DNA of 64,000 nucleotides. Origin: JAWQFO01 sp033436665 (GTDB lineage: Bacteria > Pseudomonadota > Alphaproteobacteria > Rhodobacterales > Rhodobacteraceae). Of the stretch, positions 62,032 through 64,000 are shown piece after piece. The stretch's first letter is position 1. The number at the start of each line of letters is the position of its first letter. The DNA is taken from NCBI RefSeq assembly GCF_033436665.1, contig NZ_JAWQFO010000001.1, positions 744,001-808,000 on the forward strand. Reading direction: 5' to 3'. The position numbers and the translations under genes are program-made. The notes under the pieces were generated by a model that saw only the letters and a list, made by a program, of their open reading frames with translations, was not told the origin of the DNA and did no database searches.

Positions 62032-62490
62032 TCAGCTCAGGCGATCCTTGACCATCGGCCCGACCATTCCGAAGTCCATCTGCCCGGTATACTTCTGCTT
62101 GAGCAGACCAATCACCTTGCCCATGTCGCGGATGCCTTCGGCGCCGACTTCGGTGACGGCGGCATCGACCGCGGCGCGCGACTCTTCCTCGCTCAGCTTG
62201 CGCGGCAGGAACTCCTCGATCACCTCGATCTCGTCACGCTCGCGGTCCGCGAGGTCGAGCCGTCCGCCCTCCTCGTAGGCGCGCGCGCTTTCCTGGCGCT
62301 GCTTGGCCATCTTGCTGAGGATCGCCATCACCGCGGTGTCGTCGACTCCGTCGTCGTTGCCCTCGGCACGGGCGGCGATGTCCTTGTCCTTGATAGCGGC
62401 GTTGATCAGGCGCAGGGTTGATAGCCGCCCGGCGTCCTTGTCCTTCATCGCCTGCTTGAGCGCAGACGAGATGCGCGCACGCAATTCCAT
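62032..62490 (-). CDS. GatB/YqeY family protein
   Basis: 152 residues of the YqeY family, related to the C-terminal domain of the GatB amidotransferase subunit. MELRARISSALKQAMKDKD begins the helical half; later motifs include LRLINAAIKD, EFLPRKLSEEE and the MGKVIGLLK helix. YqeY proteins bind tRNA-related partners and their precise role is unknown. ATG at 62490 with AAGGAGAAGGA upstream is preferred to a longer frame. It is divergent from carA. Confidence 0.93.
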   Translation of the reverse strand: MELRARISSALKQAMKDKDAGRLSTLRLINAAIKDKDIAARAEGNDDGVDDTAVMAILSKMAKQRQESARAYEEGGRLDLADRERDEIEVIEEFLPRKLSEEESRAAVDAAVTEVGAEGIRDMGKVIGLLKQKYTGQMDFGMVGPMVKDRLS

Positions 62491-62690
62491 GGGTCCTTCT
62501 CCTTCGGATCGGGCCCCGCATGGTGATTTGCTGTGACACCGGGGCAGCTGTTGGCCAAAAACCTTATCCAAGCGGGTATTCCGGCGCAACGGTTTGCGCG
62601 ACGTCAGCATCGGCTCGAACGCCCTTGACCACCCCCGGAGGCGGGACTAGGTTCCGCCAGATTTTTCCTCAGCTCCCGAAAGGTCCGCCG

Positions 62691-63845
62691 ATGCACGCGC
62701 CCGCACACCCGACCGCCTGCCTCGCTCTTGCCAATGGCACGGTATTTTTCGGCACCGGTTTCGGGGCGACCGGCCAGACCACGGCTGAGCTGTGCTTCAA
62801 CACCGCGATGACCGGTTACCAAGAGATCATGACCGACCCGTCCTATGCGGGCCAGGTCGTGACCTTCACCTTCCCGCATGTCGGCAACGTCGGCACCAAC
62901 CCCGACGACGACGAGACCGGCGATCCGGTCGCGGCCGGCATGGTGGTCAAGTGGATGCCGACGGAACCCTCGAACTGGCGCGCGGCCCAGCGCCTGGGCG
63001 ACTGGCTGGCCGCGCGGGGCCGCATCGCGATGGGCGGCGTCGACACGCGGCGTCTCACCCGCGAGATCCGCGCCTCGGGTGCCCCGCACGTGGCGCTGGC
63101 GCACGACCCCGAGGGTAACTTCGACACCGAGGCGCTGGTCGCGGCAGCGCGCGGATTCGCGGGCCTGACCGGCATGGATCTCGCAAAGGAAGTGACCTGC
63201 GCGCAATCCTACCGCTGGAACGAAATGCGCTGGGCCTGGCCCGAGGGCTACAAGCCGCAGACCGAGCTTCGGCACAAGGTCGTGGCGGTGGACTACGGCG
63301 CCAAGCGCAACATCCTGCGCTGCCTTGCCTCGGCGGGCTGCGACGTGACGGTCCTGCCGGCGACAGCGAGCTTCGACGAGGTCATGGCGCACGAACCCGA
63401 CGGCGTGTTCCTGTCGAACGGACCCGGCGATCCGGCGGCAACCGGCGCATACGCAGTTCCGATGATCCGTGACGTGCTCGACAAAACCGACCTGCCGGTC
63501 TTCGGCATCTGCCTCGGTCACCAGATGCTGGCGCTGGCGCTTGGGGCGCAGACGGTCAAGATGAACCACGGCCATCACGGGGCCAACCACCCGGTCAAGG
63601 ACCACGATACGGGCAAGGTCGAGATCACCTCAATGAATCACGGCTTCGCCGTCGACGCCCAGACTTTGCCCGAGGGTGTTGTCGAGACCCACACCTCGCT
63701 CTTCGACGGCTCGAACTGCGGCATCCGCATCGACGGTCGTCCGGTCTGGTCGGTCCAGCATCACCCCGAGGCGAGCCCGGGACCGCAGGACAGCTATTAC
63801 CTGTTCGAACGCTTTGCGCAGGCGATGGACGACCGCGCGGCCTGA
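62691..63845 (+). CDS. carA: Carbamoyl-phosphate synthase small subunit
   Basis: 384 residues. The N-terminal small-subunit domain (TAELCFNTAMTGYQEIMTDPSYAG) is followed by a class I glutamine amidotransferase: GICLGHQ carries the nucleophilic Cys and HHPEASPGP the His-Glu pair. It delivers ammonia from glutamine to the large subunit CarB for arginine and pyrimidine synthesis. carB is not in the window. ATG at 62691 gives the family N-terminus MHAPAHPTACLALANG. It is divergent from the YqeY gene. Confidence 0.97.
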   Translation: MHAPAHPTACLALANGTVFFGTGFGATGQTTAELCFNTAMTGYQEIMTDPSYAGQVVTFTFPHVGNVGTNPDDDETGDPVAAGMVVKWMPTEPSNWRAAQRLGDWLAARGRIAMGGVDTRRLTREIRASGAPHVALAHDPEGNFDTEALVAAARGFAGLTGMDLAKEVTCAQSYRWNEMRWAWPEGYKPQTELRHKVVAVDYGAKRNILRCLASAGCDVTVLPATASFDEVMAHEPDGVFLSNGPGDPAATGAYAVPMIRDVLDKTDLPVFGICLGHQMLALALGAQTVKMNHGHHGANHPVKDHDTGKVEITSMNHGFAVDAQTLPEGVVETHTSLFDGSNCGIRIDGRPVWSVQHHPEASPGPQDSYYLFERFAQAMDDRAA

Positions 63846-63974
63846 CGGTTCCCCGGGCGTCTCTGGCCCGGCCTTTGCAAAAGAGACATCGGGAAGCGCA
63901 TTCCGCTCGACGACAATCTACCCGAACGTGCTAGGTTTAGGGGGAAGCAACCTTCTCAGCCGGAGGCAACGCCC

Positions 63975-64000
63975 ATGCGACTCACCGTCCTGTCCACCGT
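63975..64000 (+). CDS. Start of a further gene, truncated by the window end
   Basis: ATG at 63975 is preceded by CGGAGGCAACGCCC, a good ribosome site, and the visible codons encode MRLTVLST. Only eight full codons are present, so nothing can be said about the product. An AT-rich, promoter-like region lies between carA and this start. Confidence 0.5.

Overview
The window is a GC-rich (about 65%), densely coded bacterial chromosome segment. Gene content points to an alphaproteobacterium of the Rhodobacteraceae/Roseobacter group: heterotetrameric sarcosine oxidase (soxBDAG), CcmI-type cytochrome c maturation, two TadE/VWA pilus-type genes plus a third TadE-like gene, two DUF2235 lipases, DUF1178 and DUF1289 proteins, a form II CoxL-like oxidoreductase and a glyoxylate-linked aminotransferase. 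I see no rRNA, tRNA, CRISPR array, insertion sequence or prophage. About 58 protein genes fill nearly all of it.

Layout. 1-5.2 kb: the end of a Tad-domain protein, a divergently placed glutamate dehydrogenase, then a three-gene overlapping VWA/TadE cluster. 5.2-10.7 kb (minus): a small membrane protein, a DUF2235 lipase, and the conserved outer-membrane/ribosome block TPR(YfgM-like)-bamB-der. 10.9-16 kb: an RND efflux pair. 16.1-20.8 kb (minus): an HNH nuclease with a possible PUA/EVE-like sensor, an Atm1-type ABC exporter and a LysM protein. 20.9-25.5 kb: a LOG-family phosphoribohydrolase, an uncharacterised three-gene membrane/oxidoreductase operon with a Tat-type signal, and iron superoxide dismutase. 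25.9-27.3 kb: an RTX repeat protein. 27.4-33 kb (minus): soxB-[71-aa membrane protein]-soxD-soxA-soxG for sarcosine catabolism.

33.2-38.4 kb: ccmI, ruvX and DUF1289, a MscS-type channel, and a divergent metR/metF pair with a clear repeated half-site between them. 38.5-43.9 kb: a thioesterase, a peptidoglycan-binding secreted protein, a second DUF2235 protein and an orphan molybdopterin hydroxylase. 44.1-53.3 kb: valS, a crotonase, two PLP aminotransferases, an MsbA-like exporter and a glycosyltransferase. 53.4-64 kb: ygfZ, an SDR/DUF1178 pair, the modABC molybdate importer, EcsC, GNAT, a flavin reductase/SnoaL pair, a TPR protein, a YqeY protein, carA and the first codons of a further gene.

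Themes. Molybdate uptake (modABC) would serve the CoxL-type enzyme about 12 kb away, although its FAD and FeS partners are absent here. Methyl/one-carbon chemistry recurs: sarcosine oxidase makes methylene-THF, metF consumes it, and YgfZ is folate-dependent. Structurally notable points are a probable ATT start in the SDR gene, a low-GC block inside valS, four tail-to-tail gene pairs whose stop codons interlock in CTAG/CTAA, an RND pump with extra hydrophobic segments, and the uncharacterised 21.7-24.7 kb operon.
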